41,316 nt of DNA from the NCBI RefSeq assembly GCF_030158645.1, contig NZ_JAOASO010000102.1, positions 1 to 41,316 of the forward strand, given 5' to 3'. Shown here piece by piece: positions 8,961-17,642 of this stretch. This DNA comes from Hydrogenophaga sp. GTDB taxonomy: Bacteria > Pseudomonadota > Gammaproteobacteria > Burkholderiales > Burkholderiaceae_C. Under the pieces are notes generated by a model. The model ran no database searches. It worked only from the letters and a program-made list of their open reading frames with translations, and was not told the DNA's origin. Position numbers and translations under genes: made by a program. Positions within the stretch are counted from its first letter, which is position 1. Every line of letters starts with the position of its first letter.

Positions 8961-9575
8961 ATGCTGCACCTCTGGGGCCGCCTGAGTTCGATCAATGTGC
9001 GCAAGGTGGTGCTGTGCGCGCAGGTGCTCGGCATCGAACTGCCGCGCACCGACGCGGGCCTGACCTTTGGCGTGGTGGACACACCCGACTACCGCGCGGC
9101 CAATCCCAACGGCCTGGTGCCGCTGCTGCGCGACGGTGACTTCACGCTGTGGGAGTCGAACGCAATCGTGCGCTACCTGTGTGCTCGCGAGGGTCGTTTG
9201 TATCCCAGCGACTTGCAACAACGCTTCAATGCCGAACGTTGGATGGACTGGCAGCAGACCACGCTCAACCCCGCCGGCAGCCCCGGCTTCAAGCAGTGGA
9301 TACGCGTGGCCCCCGCGCAGCGCGACGCTGGCGTGATCGCGCAATCGGTGGCCGCCACCGAACCGCTGTTCGCCATGCTCGACGAGCACCTCTCGCGTCA
9401 GGCCTTCATGGCCGGCGACGCACTCACCATGGCCGACATCCCCATCGCCTGCGAGGTGCACCGCTGGTGGGGCCTGCCGCAACCGCGTCCCGCCTGGCCC
9501 CACCTCGAACGCTGGTACGCCGCCTTGCTGACCCTGCCCGCAAGCCGCGGTGTGCTCGACCTGCCTTTGTCCTGA
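8961..9575 (+). CDS. Glutathione S-transferase family protein
   Basis: 204 aa cytosolic GST. The N-terminal thioredoxin-like half (about 1–80) has LWGRLSSINVRKV, with Ser in the position of the glutathione-activating residue, then NPNGLVPLL and WESNAIVRYL, the glutathione gamma-glutamyl-binding segment. The C-terminal half is all-helical with the ALTMADIPIA N-capping region. Likely role is glutathione conjugation or reductive detoxification of an electrophile; the substrate is unknown. It starts 2 bp after the aminotransferase stop and ends 13 bp before the PhzF start, so it is surely in the same transcript. Confidence 0.9.
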   Translation: MLHLWGRLSSINVRKVVLCAQVLGIELPRTDAGLTFGVVDTPDYRAANPNGLVPLLRDGDFTLWESNAIVRYLCAREGRLYPSDLQQRFNAERWMDWQQTTLNPAGSPGFKQWIRVAPAQRDAGVIAQSVAATEPLFAMLDEHLSRQAFMAGDALTMADIPIACEVHRWWGLPQPRPAWPHLERWYAALLTLPASRGVLDLPLS

Positions 9576-9588
9576 ACCGGAACCCGCC

Positions 9589-10428
9589 ATGACCTCACGC
9601 GCATTTCAACAAATCGACGTGTTCACGGACACCCCCTACCTCGGCAACCCGCTGGCTGTGGTGCTCGACGGCAGCGGCCTCACCACCGAGGCCATGCAGC
9701 GCTTCACCGACTGGACCAACCTCTCGGAATGCACCTTCGTGCTGCCGCCCACCCACGCCGAGGCCGACTACCGCGTGCGCATCTTCTGCCCGGGCCGCGA
9801 GCTGCCGTTCGCCGGCCACCCCACGCTGGGCACCTGCCATGCGTGGCTGCAAGCCGGTGGACAACCGCGCGGTGAACACGTGGTGCAGGAGTGCGGCGTG
9901 GGCCTGGTATCGATCAAACGCGATGGCGCCCGGCTGGCGTTTGCCGCGCCACCCTTGCGCCGCAGCGGGCCGCTCGACGAAGCCGACGTGGCGCTGATTG
10001 CGCGAGGCCTGGGCATCGCACGCGACGCCATCGTGGCGCACGCCTGGTGCGAAAACGGCCCACCCTGGCGCGGCGTGATGCTGCGCACCGCGGCCCAGGT
10101 GCTGGCCCTGAAGCCCAACGCCACGGTGCTCGCGGGGCTCGACATCGGCGTGGTCGCGCCGCAACCCGCCGACGCAGACACGGCGTTTGAAGTGCGCGCC
10201 TTTTTCCACACGCACGACACGCTGAGCGAAGACCCGGTGACGGGCAGCCTGAATGCCGCCGTGGCGCAGTGGCTCATCGGCGCCGGGCTCGCACCCGACC
10301 GCTACGTGGCGGCGCAAGGCACGGCCATGGGCCGCGCCGGGCGGGTGCACATCGAACGCGATGCCGGCGGCACCATCTGGGTCGGCGGTGCGTCGGTCAC
10401 CTGCATCAGCGGTCAGGTCGTGCTGTGA
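9589..10428 (+). CDS. PhzF family phenazine biosynthesis-like isomerase
   Basis: 279 aa protein of the PhzF/diaminopimelate-epimerase fold, made of two similar halves. Motifs are GNPLAVVLDG (19–28), LSECTFVLPP with Glu47 at the position of the PhzF catalytic acid, FAGHPTLGTCHAW, and EDPVTGSLNAAVAQW in the second half. PhzF isomerises a dihydro-hydroxyanthranilate; most family members outside phenazine clusters have unknown substrates, and no other phenazine genes are here. The ATG at 9589 gives the family N-terminus (FQQIDVFTDTPYLGNPLAVV); the longer frame from 9550 overlaps the GST gene. It overlaps the next gene by 4 nt. Confidence 0.9.
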   Translation: MTSRAFQQIDVFTDTPYLGNPLAVVLDGSGLTTEAMQRFTDWTNLSECTFVLPPTHAEADYRVRIFCPGRELPFAGHPTLGTCHAWLQAGGQPRGEHVVQECGVGLVSIKRDGARLAFAAPPLRRSGPLDEADVALIARGLGIARDAIVAHAWCENGPPWRGVMLRTAAQVLALKPNATVLAGLDIGVVAPQPADADTAFEVRAFFHTHDTLSEDPVTGSLNAAVAQWLIGAGLAPDRYVAAQGTAMGRAGRVHIERDAGGTIWVGGASVTCISGQVVL

Positions 10429-11111
10429 CGCCGCGCATCGACCACCTGGTGGTGGCCGCGCGCACGCTCGACGAGGGCGTGAGCTGGTGCGAAACCACGC
10501 TGGGTGTGACACCCGGCCCGGGCGGTGAACACCCTTTGTTCGGCACCCACAACCGGCTGCTCAAGCTCGACGATGGCAGCGACAAGCCGCCGTATCTGGA
10601 GATCATCGCCATCGACCCAAAGGCCACGCCCACGCGCGGCGCCGGGCTCAAGCGCTGGTTCGACCTGGACGACGCAGCACTGCAGGCGCGGCTGGCGCAA
10701 GGCGGACCGCAGCTGGTGCACTGGGTGGCGAGCGTGCCCGACATCGACGCCGCCCTCGCCGCCCTGCAAGCGATCGGCATCCAGCGCGGCCCCGTGGTCA
10801 GCGCCTCGCGTCAAACAGCGCACGGCCTGCTGCAATGGCGCATCAGCGTGCGCGACGACGGCCAGCGGCTCTTCAACGGGGTGCTGCCCACGCTCATCGA
10901 GTGGGGCTCGGCGCATCCCACGCAACACATGCCGGCCAGCGGCATCGCGCTGCGCCAGCTGCGGCTGCGGCACGCCGGTGCGGCCGGCTTGCGCGCTGCC
11001 CTGCAGGCATTGGGTCTGCAAGGCATGAGCGTCGCGGACGGTCCCGCCGGCGTCTCAGCCGAGCTCGACGCCCCGGCGCGGGGTCGGATCGAGTTGCTTT
11101 CCCCGCCTTGA
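10425..11111 (+). CDS. VOC-superfamily (glyoxalase-like) protein
   Basis: 228 aa with the PF13468-type glyoxalase-like pattern. It opens TPRIDHLVVAARTLDEG and continues with a WCETTLGVTPGPGGEHPLFGTHNRLL segment, typical of a first beta-alpha-beta-beta-beta module, then LEIIAI and a second module. The start is GTG at 10425, overlapping the PhzF stop (GTGA, 10425–10428), which argues for translational coupling. VOC proteins bind metals and act as lyases, dioxygenases or resistance proteins; the specific reaction is unknown. It is the last gene of the rightward block and ends 5 bp before the convergent kinase stop. Confidence 0.85.
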   Translation: MTPRIDHLVVAARTLDEGVSWCETTLGVTPGPGGEHPLFGTHNRLLKLDDGSDKPPYLEIIAIDPKATPTRGAGLKRWFDLDDAALQARLAQGGPQLVHWVASVPDIDAALAALQAIGIQRGPVVSASRQTAHGLLQWRISVRDDGQRLFNGVLPTLIEWGSAHPTQHMPASGIALRQLRLRHAGAAGLRAALQALGLQGMSVADGPAGVSAELDAPARGRIELLSPP

Positions 11112-11116
11112 ACCGT

Positions 11117-13450
11117 TCAAACCGGCTCTGAACGGACCAGGCGCGCCACGACTTCGCAGAACGCTTCCACCGCGTCTGTCTTGAACACCACCTCGCGCAC
11201 GCCCGCCGCTTTGGCTTCTTCCTGCAGCTCGTCGGTGATGTAGCCCGACGCCACGGCCACCGGCAGGTTCGGATTGATGTCGAGCACGGCCTTGGCCACT
11301 TCCAGACCCGACATGCCGGGCATGTTGAAGTCGGTCAGCAGCAGCTGGAACCCCTCGGGCGACGCGCGCACCGCGTCGATGGCCTGGGTCTGCGAAGTGA
11401 CCGCTGTCACACGGTAGCCCCGGCGCTCCAGCAGGCGCCGCACCAGAAACACCAACGTGTCGTCGTCGTCGAGGTACAGGATGTGGGGGGGAACCGCGGA
11501 GGGATGTTCGGCCATGGCTGGATCGGATGGGGTGCTGGGAACGGTCGGGAGGGATGTTGCGTTGCAACCCATTGTGCCGGGTTCGTGCGGCAACGACGCG
11601 GTGTCTGACTCAACCTGCAGGGCGGGTTCGGCGACAGCGGCGGGGAAAAAGAGGGTGAATTCGGTGCCGCGACCGGGCTCGCTGTGCACTTCGATGGCGC
11701 CGGCGTGGACCTGCACGATGCCCAGCACCACCGGCAGACCCAGGCCCGTTCCCTGACCCACCGCCTTGGTGGTGAAGAAGGGCTCGAAGATCCGGTTGCG
11801 CACGGCCTCGTCCATGCCACGGCCGTTGTCGCTCACGCGCAGGCGCACCGCATCAACGCCCAGGCGCGCGCAGGTCTGGGCCAGTTCGGCGGGCAACAAC
11901 GGCGAGTGGTTGGGCAAGGTGTCGATGCGCCATTCGATGCGCCCGGAGCGGCCATCCAGCGCGTGGATGGCGTTGGTGCAGAGGTTGACCATCACCTGCC
12001 CGATCTGCGTGGCGTCGGCCTCGATGCAGGGGGTATCGGGTGCGCACACCTGCACCAGTTCGACCTGGGGCGGCAAGGCGCCACGCAAGAGCGTGCACGA
12101 CTCCGCCAGGATGGCGCACACGCTCACCCGGGTTCGTTCCACCGGTTGCTGGCGGCTGAACGCGAGGATCTGGCGCACCAGCTCACGCCCGCGGCGCGCA
12201 GCGGTGCTGATTTCGTGCAGGCTCTCGCGCGCGCTGGCGTTCTCCCGGAGGTCCTGGCGCGCCAGATCGGCGTTGCCCAGGATCGCGGCCAGGATGTTGT
12301 TGAAGTCGTGCGCCACCCCGCCGGCCAGCGTGCCCAGCGCTTCCATCTTCTGCGACTGCGCGAGCTGCGCCTGCAGGTGCTTCTGCTGGGCCTGCGCGTT
12401 CTTGAGCGAGGTGATGTCGATGAAGGTGAGCACCACATGGCGCAGACCGCCCTGCGCGTTGTTCTCGGGATGGGCGTTGCACAGCGCCCAGTGCACCTCC
12501 TGGCCCGCACCTTGGGGCATGCCGATCACCACGCTGCGCACCGGCATTCCGGTGGCCAGCACGCGTTCAAAGGGCATTTCGTGACGGCGCATCGGCTGGC
12601 CGTCTTCCCGGAGCATCTGCCAGCCCTCCACCGACGGCTCGGGCAGTGCACTGTTGGCCCCACCCTCGCTCCAGCCCAGAAAGCGCCGGGCAGCGGTGTT
12701 GATGCTGGACAAGGTGTGGTCGGGGCGGAACACGATCACACCGGCGCTGAGGTTGTCGACCAGGGCGCGCGAATCCGCTTCGCGCATCAGCAGGCCCTGG
12801 CGCGCCTTGTCGCCATCCAGCCGCAACCGGTACGACACCAGCGCGCCGTACAGCACCACCCGCAGCAGTTTGGTGAGCAGGAAGAAAAAGACGAACGGCG
12901 GTGTCACCTCGTCCTGCGACAGGTCGAGCGCCTGCAAGCTGATGGCAAAAGCCACAACGCCGCTGAATTCGACGGCGGTGAGCCATTTCAGTGCCTGCAT
13001 CTCGGGCACCCGGCGCTGCGGGTCGGCGCGCCGGATCTCCACGTAGGAGAACATGGTGATGCAGATCATCGACGCGGTGAACACCGCCTGGCGAACGGGC
13101 TGCAGGTCCCATTCGACCAGGAAGAACAGCGTCACGCAGAAAAATGCGAACGACGCCGAGACGATGGGCAACAGCGGGCGGGACACACCCACGTAGCTGC
13201 GAAACCCCAGCCAGGCGCACAGCGCGCTGACCATGAGCGCGGTGTTGCCCAGCGGAAAGGTCAACACGTCCGGCAAGGTACCGCGCGACCACAGCATCAC
13301 CGAGCCCAGGATGCCCAGCACCGACGACAGCGACCACCATCCCGGACCACCGATGGCGGGATAACGGCGCATCTGCGCCCAGAAGGCCAGCGCGATGATG
13401 ACATCGATGCCCACCCGCAGAGCCAGCAGGGTCGGCAGGTCAAAAAGCAT
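11117..13450 (-). CDS. Membrane-bound hybrid sensor histidine kinase
   Basis: 777 aa from the ATG at 13450. Residues 1–220 hold about six or seven hydrophobic helices, a membrane sensor. A PAS-like domain follows (about 238–350). HisKA of the NtrB type has GGVAHDFNNILAAILGNA with His381. HATPase_c has NLCTNAIHAL, DNGRGM and GTGLGLPVV. A flexible Ser/Pro-rich linker precedes a C-terminal receiver with ILYLDDDD and LLTDFNMPG (Asp707). The frame continues upstream to 13645, but that stretch is Arg/Ala-rich, overlaps the next gene's start and lacks the hydrophobic onset, so 13450 is preferred; no good Shine–Dalgarno is visible. No partner regulator is adjacent. Signal and output are unknown. Confidence 0.9.
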   Translation of the reverse strand: MLFDLPTLLALRVGIDVIIALAFWAQMRRYPAIGGPGWWSLSSVLGILGSVMLWSRGTLPDVLTFPLGNTALMVSALCAWLGFRSYVGVSRPLLPIVSASFAFFCVTLFFLVEWDLQPVRQAVFTASMICITMFSYVEIRRADPQRRVPEMQALKWLTAVEFSGVVAFAISLQALDLSQDEVTPPFVFFFLLTKLLRVVLYGALVSYRLRLDGDKARQGLLMREADSRALVDNLSAGVIVFRPDHTLSSINTAARRFLGWSEGGANSALPEPSVEGWQMLREDGQPMRRHEMPFERVLATGMPVRSVVIGMPQGAGQEVHWALCNAHPENNAQGGLRHVVLTFIDITSLKNAQAQQKHLQAQLAQSQKMEALGTLAGGVAHDFNNILAAILGNADLARQDLRENASARESLHEISTAARRGRELVRQILAFSRQQPVERTRVSVCAILAESCTLLRGALPPQVELVQVCAPDTPCIEADATQIGQVMVNLCTNAIHALDGRSGRIEWRIDTLPNHSPLLPAELAQTCARLGVDAVRLRVSDNGRGMDEAVRNRIFEPFFTTKAVGQGTGLGLPVVLGIVQVHAGAIEVHSEPGRGTEFTLFFPAAVAEPALQVESDTASLPHEPGTMGCNATSLPTVPSTPSDPAMAEHPSAVPPHILYLDDDDTLVFLVRRLLERRGYRVTAVTSQTQAIDAVRASPEGFQLLLTDFNMPGMSGLEVAKAVLDINPNLPVAVASGYITDELQEEAKAAGVREVVFKTDAVEAFCEVVARLVRSEPV

Positions 13451-13553
13451 GGGCGCAGGAGTGAGTCGACATAGCAGAAGATTGAAGCACAGGCGTCCCG
13501 CCGCAGCGGGCTGAAAAGCGGCACAAAGGCAGGGGTGTTCGGCGCAACCAGCC

Positions 13554-13587
13554 CCCCCGCGCAGACGCCTGCGCGACTGCGCGGGGG
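13554..13587. repeat. Perfect 11-bp GC-rich inverted repeat in a divergent intergenic region
   Basis: CCCCCGCGCAG (13554–13564) and CTGCGCGGGGG (13577–13587) pair perfectly around a 12-nt loop. It lies between the divergent kinase (13450) and phosphatase-fold (13644) genes. There is no following T-run, so it is not a standard terminator. It could be a regulator site or an RNA hairpin in the short leader of the rightward gene; function is not shown. Confidence 0.5.
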
Positions 13588-13643
13588 CGCCCAGTCGCTG
13601 CCGGGACAAAGCGTCGTCAAGCCGCTGTTCCAGAATGCCGCCC

Positions 13644-14327
13644 ATGGGAACGCTCTACCTTGTGCGCCACGGCCAGGCCTCGTTTGGTGCCGACGACTAC
13701 GACCAGCTCAGCGACATGGGCCAGCGCCAGAGCCGCCGGCTCGGTGAGCACTGGGCCGAGCGCGGCGTGGTGTTTGATGCCGTGATCACCGGCACGCTCA
13801 AACGCCACGCCCAGACCTGGGCCGGCATCGCCGAAGGCGCGAAGCTGAGCCACGAACCGCTGGCCTGGCCCGGTCTCAACGAGTACGACAGCGAGGCCGT
13901 GATTCGCGCGATCCACCCGCACCCGCTGCAGAAACCGCGCAGCGCCGAAGAAGCGCCCGAGCTCTACCGCCACCACTTCCGGCTGCTGCGAGACGGCCTC
14001 ACACAATGGATGGCCGGCACCGTGAGCCCGCAGGGCATGCCGAGCTACACCGAGTTTGTGCGCGGCGTCACCAGCGCACTGGACCATGTGCGGGCCAGGC
14101 ACTTTGAGCAGAACGTGTTGCTGGTCTCCAGCGGCGGGCCGATCTCCACCGCCGTGGGCCATGTGCTGGGCCTGAGCCCCGAGGCCACGATCGAGCTGAA
14201 CCTGCGCATCCGCAACAGCGCGGTGACCGAGTTCCAGTTCAACCCCAAGCGGCACACGCTGCTGACCTACAACACGCTGCCGCATCTGGACCACCAGGAC
14301 TACAAGTCTTGGATCACCTATGCATGA
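13644..14327 (+). CDS. Histidine phosphatase (phosphoglycerate mutase-like) family protein, second catalytic His replaced
   Basis: 227 aa from the ATG at 13644 (an ATG at 13635 is an alternative adding MPP). It opens with the family motif LYLVRHGQ (His9 the phospho-acceptor) and has TGTLKRHAQTW with the phosphate-binding Arg. The C-terminal motif, normally a His followed by two Gly, reads VSSGGPISTAVGH here, so the usual second catalytic His is Ser163. I recall an SGG-type motif in related proteobacterial proteins, so this may be a subfamily trait rather than a recent loss. Substrate and activity are unknown. It is divergent from the hybrid kinase and convergent with the creatininase-family gene, with a 9-bp gap. 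Confidence 0.85.
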   Translation: MGTLYLVRHGQASFGADDYDQLSDMGQRQSRRLGEHWAERGVVFDAVITGTLKRHAQTWAGIAEGAKLSHEPLAWPGLNEYDSEAVIRAIHPHPLQKPRSAEEAPELYRHHFRLLRDGLTQWMAGTVSPQGMPSYTEFVRGVTSALDHVRARHFEQNVLLVSSGGPISTAVGHVLGLSPEATIELNLRIRNSAVTEFQFNPKRHTLLTYNTLPHLDHQDYKSWITYA

Positions 14328-14336
14328 CCCGGTGCT

Positions 14337-15179
14337 TCAGGCCTTCGGGATGAACGCCGTCCCATCGGTCAGCGTGTCGTCCGGCAGCTGATCGATCTCG
14401 CTCAACAAACGCGCCAGCGATCGCCCCGCCGCCTGCAGCAACGCACGGCCCTTTTCGGCCGTGGCCGCGGCAGCGTTGCCCACGGCACCGTGGGCGTTGT
14501 AGTCCTGCATCTGCCAGCCCAGCTTGGCGCTCTTGCCGTTGCCCAGGATGCCGAATCGACCGGCACGGTCTTGGGATTTCGACGCGAAGTTCGCAGCGTG
14601 TTCCATGCGCACCCGCTCGGGTGCAATCGCCAGCATCAGCGAGGTTTCGATCTCGCCGCCGTGGATGCCGAAGCGGTGCTCTTCGGTGCTGAACATCGCG
14701 TTCAGGTCGCGGCCTTCATCGTCCAGCAGCGGCAAATGAAACCAGTTCACGCTGTAGACCAGCATGCCCAGCCGCGCCCGCAGGTCGCGCGCCACCACAT
14801 CGAGCAGACCCACCTGCCCGCCGTGCGCGTTGAACAGCACCAGCTTCTTCACACCGCTGGCCGCCACGCACTCGCCGATTTCGGTCCACAGGCGCAGCAC
14901 GGTCTCGGCCTTGAGCGTGAGCGTGCCGCCGAACGCGGTGTGCTCCGGCGAATAGCCCACCGCCTGCGTGGGCAAGAAGAGCGCGGGCAGATCAGGTGCG
15001 ATGTGGGGCAGGCTCGCGGCCACCACCCCGTTGGCAATGTCGGTGTCCACCGACAGCGGCAGGTGCGGGCCGTGCTGCTCGATCGCGGCCACGGGCAGCA
15101 CGGCGATGGTGCGGGCCAGGTCCAGCGCCGCGACGTCGGCGGTCGAGAGGTCGGACCAGAATCGGGTGGAGCTTGTCAT
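14337..15179 (-). CDS. Creatininase (creatinine amidohydrolase) family protein
   Basis: 280 aa metal-dependent amidohydrolase. Metal-binding motifs are AAIEQHGPHLPLSVDTD (Glu34, His36, Asp45 region), LFNAHGG (His119) and HGGEIETS (about 173–180). The length suits the family (about 240–280). Members cleave cyclic or simple amides: creatinine, formamide intermediates of riboflavin/F420 synthesis, or the mycofactocin precursor peptide. Nothing nearby selects one of these, so the substrate stays open. The start at 15179 is the only reasonable ATG, close to the domain start. It is transcribed alone, divergent from the ScsB-like gene. Confidence 0.88.
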   Translation of the reverse strand: MTSSTRFWSDLSTADVAALDLARTIAVLPVAAIEQHGPHLPLSVDTDIANGVVAASLPHIAPDLPALFLPTQAVGYSPEHTAFGGTLTLKAETVLRLWTEIGECVAASGVKKLVLFNAHGGQVGLLDVVARDLRARLGMLVYSVNWFHLPLLDDEGRDLNAMFSTEEHRFGIHGGEIETSLMLAIAPERVRMEHAANFASKSQDRAGRFGILGNGKSAKLGWQMQDYNAHGAVGNAAAATAEKGRALLQAAGRSLARLLSEIDQLPDDTLTDGTAFIPKA

Positions 15180-15285
15180 CCACCGATCTTACGGTCGCAC
15201 ACCGCCTGTGGCGCGGCGGGGCGCCGCCGCCGTGGTCCCCGGTCGGGCCCATGAACGCCTTCCTGCGGGGCAAACAGCACTGACT

Positions 15286-15291
15286 TATATT
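15286..15291 (+). promoter_or_regulatory. Weak candidate -10 box upstream of the ScsB-like gene
   Basis: TATATT in an otherwise GC-rich 204-bp gap (15180–15383) between the divergent creatininase and ScsB-like genes. No convincing -35 hexamer sits 16–18 bp upstream. It would give a leader of about 85 nt. Nothing else supported is seen in the gap. Confidence 0.25.
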
Positions 15292-15383
15292 CAAACGGCG
15301 CCGCGAATGGCCACCCGAGGAACTTGGGCGGGCGCCGCCGCTCACATCCCTCGTCTGTTCTCCCACGCCCGATCCCGACCCTG

Positions 15384-17597
15384 ATGCCGCCCACCACTGC
15401 CTTTCGCGCTTCCGCCGCCCTTCGCCTGTTCGGCGCCTGGCTGCTCGCCGTCGCGCTCCCCTTGGGCGCGGCCGCCCAGAGTCTGCTGGGCAACCCGGCC
15501 GCCAGCGCGACCGTGGTGCAGAGCGACCAGGCGCGCGCCGAGATCGTGGCGCACGCACCCGACGGCGCCGGGCCGGGTCAGAAAATCTGGGTTGGCCTGC
15601 AGCTCACCCACGCACCCGAGTGGCACACCTACTGGAAGAACGCCGGCGACTCCGGCCTGCCCACCGAACTGCGCTGGACCCTGCCGCCCGGTGTGAGCGC
15701 CGGCGAGATCGCCTGGCCCACGCCACGCAAGTTCCCCATCGGCAACCTCGCCAACTATGGCTATGACGGCACCGTGGTGCTGCCGGTGCCGCTGACCGTG
15801 GGCCCCGATTTCAAAGGCGATGCGATCAACGTGCAGCTCTACGCCGCCTGGCTGGTCTGCCGCAAGGAATGCATCCCCGAAGAGGGCAACTTCACGCTGA
15901 ACATTCCGGTCAACGGATCCACGGGCAGCGCTGGTGCGGCGTTCGCAGCCAGCTTTGACGCCGCGCCCAAGGACCAACCCGCCGCCGGCAGCCAGTTGCA
16001 GCCCGAAGACGGCTTTCTCAACGTGTCGCTGACCCAGCTGCCCGCCGCCTGGCGCGGGAAGGCGCTGGAGTTCTATCCCGAGACCACCGGCCTGATCGAA
16101 CCTGGCTCACCCTGGACCCAGGCCTGGGACGGCGAGCGGTGGACCGCGCGTGTGCCGCTCTCACCCCACCGCAGCGAGAGCCCCACACAGCTCGCGCTGG
16201 TGGTGGCCGAGGCCAACCCGCCCGGCTCCGGTCCGGGCCTGGCCGGTGCGCGGCTCGACGTGCCGGTGCAAGGCGCCTGGCCCGCGCCAGCGCCGCTGCC
16301 GGCCGCCGTGCCCGACGCCTTGCAGGCCGCGCTGGACGCCAACGCCGCGCGCGCCGCCGCACCGGTGAGCAGCGCCAGCTCGCTCACGCTGGGTGCCGCC
16401 TTGCTGGGCGCCCTGCTCGGCGGCCTGATCCTCAACCTCATGCCCTGTGTGTTCCCGGTGCTCGCCATCAAGGTCATGGCGTTCGCCAAACACGCCAACG
16501 ACCGCCCGGCCCACCGCGCCAATGGCCTGGCCTACACCGCCGGCGTGGTGCTCTCATTCACCGCGCTCGGCGCCTTGCTGCTGGGCCTGCGCGCCGCCGG
16601 CGAACAACTGGGCTGGGGCTTTCAGCTGCAAAGCCCCACGGTGGTGGCGGGCCTGGCCGTGCTGTTCACGCTGATCGGCCTGAACTTGGCCGGTTTGTTC
16701 GAGTTCGGCAACGTGCTCCCGAGCCGCCTGGCCACCCTGCAGGCCAAAAACCCGACGGTGGACGCTTTCCTCACCGGCGTGCTGGCCACGGCGATCGCCT
16801 CGCCCTGCACCGCCCCGTTCATGGGAGCCTCGCTGGGCCTGGCCATCGGCCTGCCGGCCGCGCAGGCGCTGGCCGTGTTCGCGGTGCTCGGCCTGGGCAT
16901 GGCCCTGCCCTACCTGGCGGCCAGCTGGATACCGGCGGTGGCGCGCGCCCTGCCCCGCCCCGGTGCGTGGATGGACACCTTCCGCCGCGGCATGGCCTTC
17001 CCGATGTTCGCCACCGTGGTCTGGCTCTTGTGGGTGCTGGGCCAGCAAAGCGGCATCGACGGCGCGGCCGGCTTGCTCATGCTGCTGGTGGTGCTCGCAC
17101 TGCTGGTCTGGTCGCTCGGTCTGCGCGGCAAAAGCCGTGCAGCCTTGTCTGTTGTGTCGCTCGCCGGCCTGGTCTGGCTGGGCTGGACGCTCGGTCCCAA
17201 CGTCACGCGCCTGCAAGAACCCTCGCCCGGCCAAGCCGTGGCGACCTCGCAGGCCGGCGTGAGCTGGCAGGCCTGGAGCCCCGAAACACAGGCCGCGCTG
17301 GTGGCCGAAGGCCGTCCGGTGTTTGTGGACTTCACCGCCGCCTGGTGCGTGACCTGCCAGTACAACAAGCGCACGACGCTGGCCGACGCCGCCGTGCTGG
17401 GCGACATGGCCGGCAAGAACGTGGCCCTGCTGCGCGCCGACTGGACGCGCCGCGACCCGGCCGTGACCGCCGCGCTGGCCACCCTGGGACGCAACGGCGT
17501 GCCCGTGTACGCGATTTACAAGAATGGGCAGGCACCCCAGGTGCTGTCCGAAGTGTTGAGTGTGGAGGAGGTCCGCGCGGCGTTGTCCCGGCTCTGA
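15384..17597 (+). CDS. ScsB/DsbD-like transmembrane thiol:disulfide reductase
   Basis: 737 aa inner-membrane electron carrier that moves reducing power from cytoplasmic thioredoxin to periplasmic proteins. A signal peptide ends near AAAQS (about 32). The large periplasmic N-terminal domain (about 45–300) has WHTYWKNAGDSGLP and a CRKEC pair (Cys159, Cys163). The core has about eight membrane helices with NLMPCVFP (Cys355) and ASPCTAPFMG (Cys475), the DsbD/CcdA redox pair. The C-terminal thioredoxin domain has AWCVTC (Cys655, Cys658). All three redox pairs are present. The big N-terminal domain resembles ScsB rather than classical DsbD. The ATG at 15384 is chosen because it starts the signal peptide. 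The redoxin gene follows 45 bp later and is a likely client. Confidence 0.9.
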   Translation: MPPTTAFRASAALRLFGAWLLAVALPLGAAAQSLLGNPAASATVVQSDQARAEIVAHAPDGAGPGQKIWVGLQLTHAPEWHTYWKNAGDSGLPTELRWTLPPGVSAGEIAWPTPRKFPIGNLANYGYDGTVVLPVPLTVGPDFKGDAINVQLYAAWLVCRKECIPEEGNFTLNIPVNGSTGSAGAAFAASFDAAPKDQPAAGSQLQPEDGFLNVSLTQLPAAWRGKALEFYPETTGLIEPGSPWTQAWDGERWTARVPLSPHRSESPTQLALVVAEANPPGSGPGLAGARLDVPVQGAWPAPAPLPAAVPDALQAALDANAARAAAPVSSASSLTLGAALLGALLGGLILNLMPCVFPVLAIKVMAFAKHANDRPAHRANGLAYTAGVVLSFTALGALLLGLRAAGEQLGWGFQLQSPTVVAGLAVLFTLIGLNLAGLFEFGNVLPSRLATLQAKNPTVDAFLTGVLATAIASPCTAPFMGASLGLAIGLPAAQALAVFAVLGLGMALPYLAASWIPAVARALPRPGAWMDTFRRGMAFPMFATVVWLLWVLGQQSGIDGAAGLLMLLVVLALLVWSLGLRGKSRAALSVVSLAGLVWLGWTLGPNVTRLQEPSPGQAVATSQAGVSWQAWSPETQAALVAEGRPVFVDFTAAWCVTCQYNKRTTLADAAVLGDMAGKNVALLRADWTRRDPAVTAALATLGRNGVPVYAIYKNGQAPQVLSEVLSVEEVRAALSRL

Positions 17598-17642
17598 GCC
17601 TGGGCCATCGCCTTCATTGTTCCGCCATCAGGAGTCTTCACC

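Noticed and set aside
11684..13474. A 596-codon open frame antisense to the membrane hybrid kinase
   Set aside because: His/Gln/Arg-rich shadow of the kinase coding frame; similar long shadows lie opposite the hybrid kinase (2285–4321), the MocR gene (4494–6080), the aminotransferase (6595–8949) and ntrY (29019–30611).
15251..15283. A 10-codon open frame upstream of the ScsB-like gene
   Set aside because: No ribosome binding site, no attenuator-like structure after it and no codon bias toward a sensed amino acid, so a leader peptide cannot be supported.
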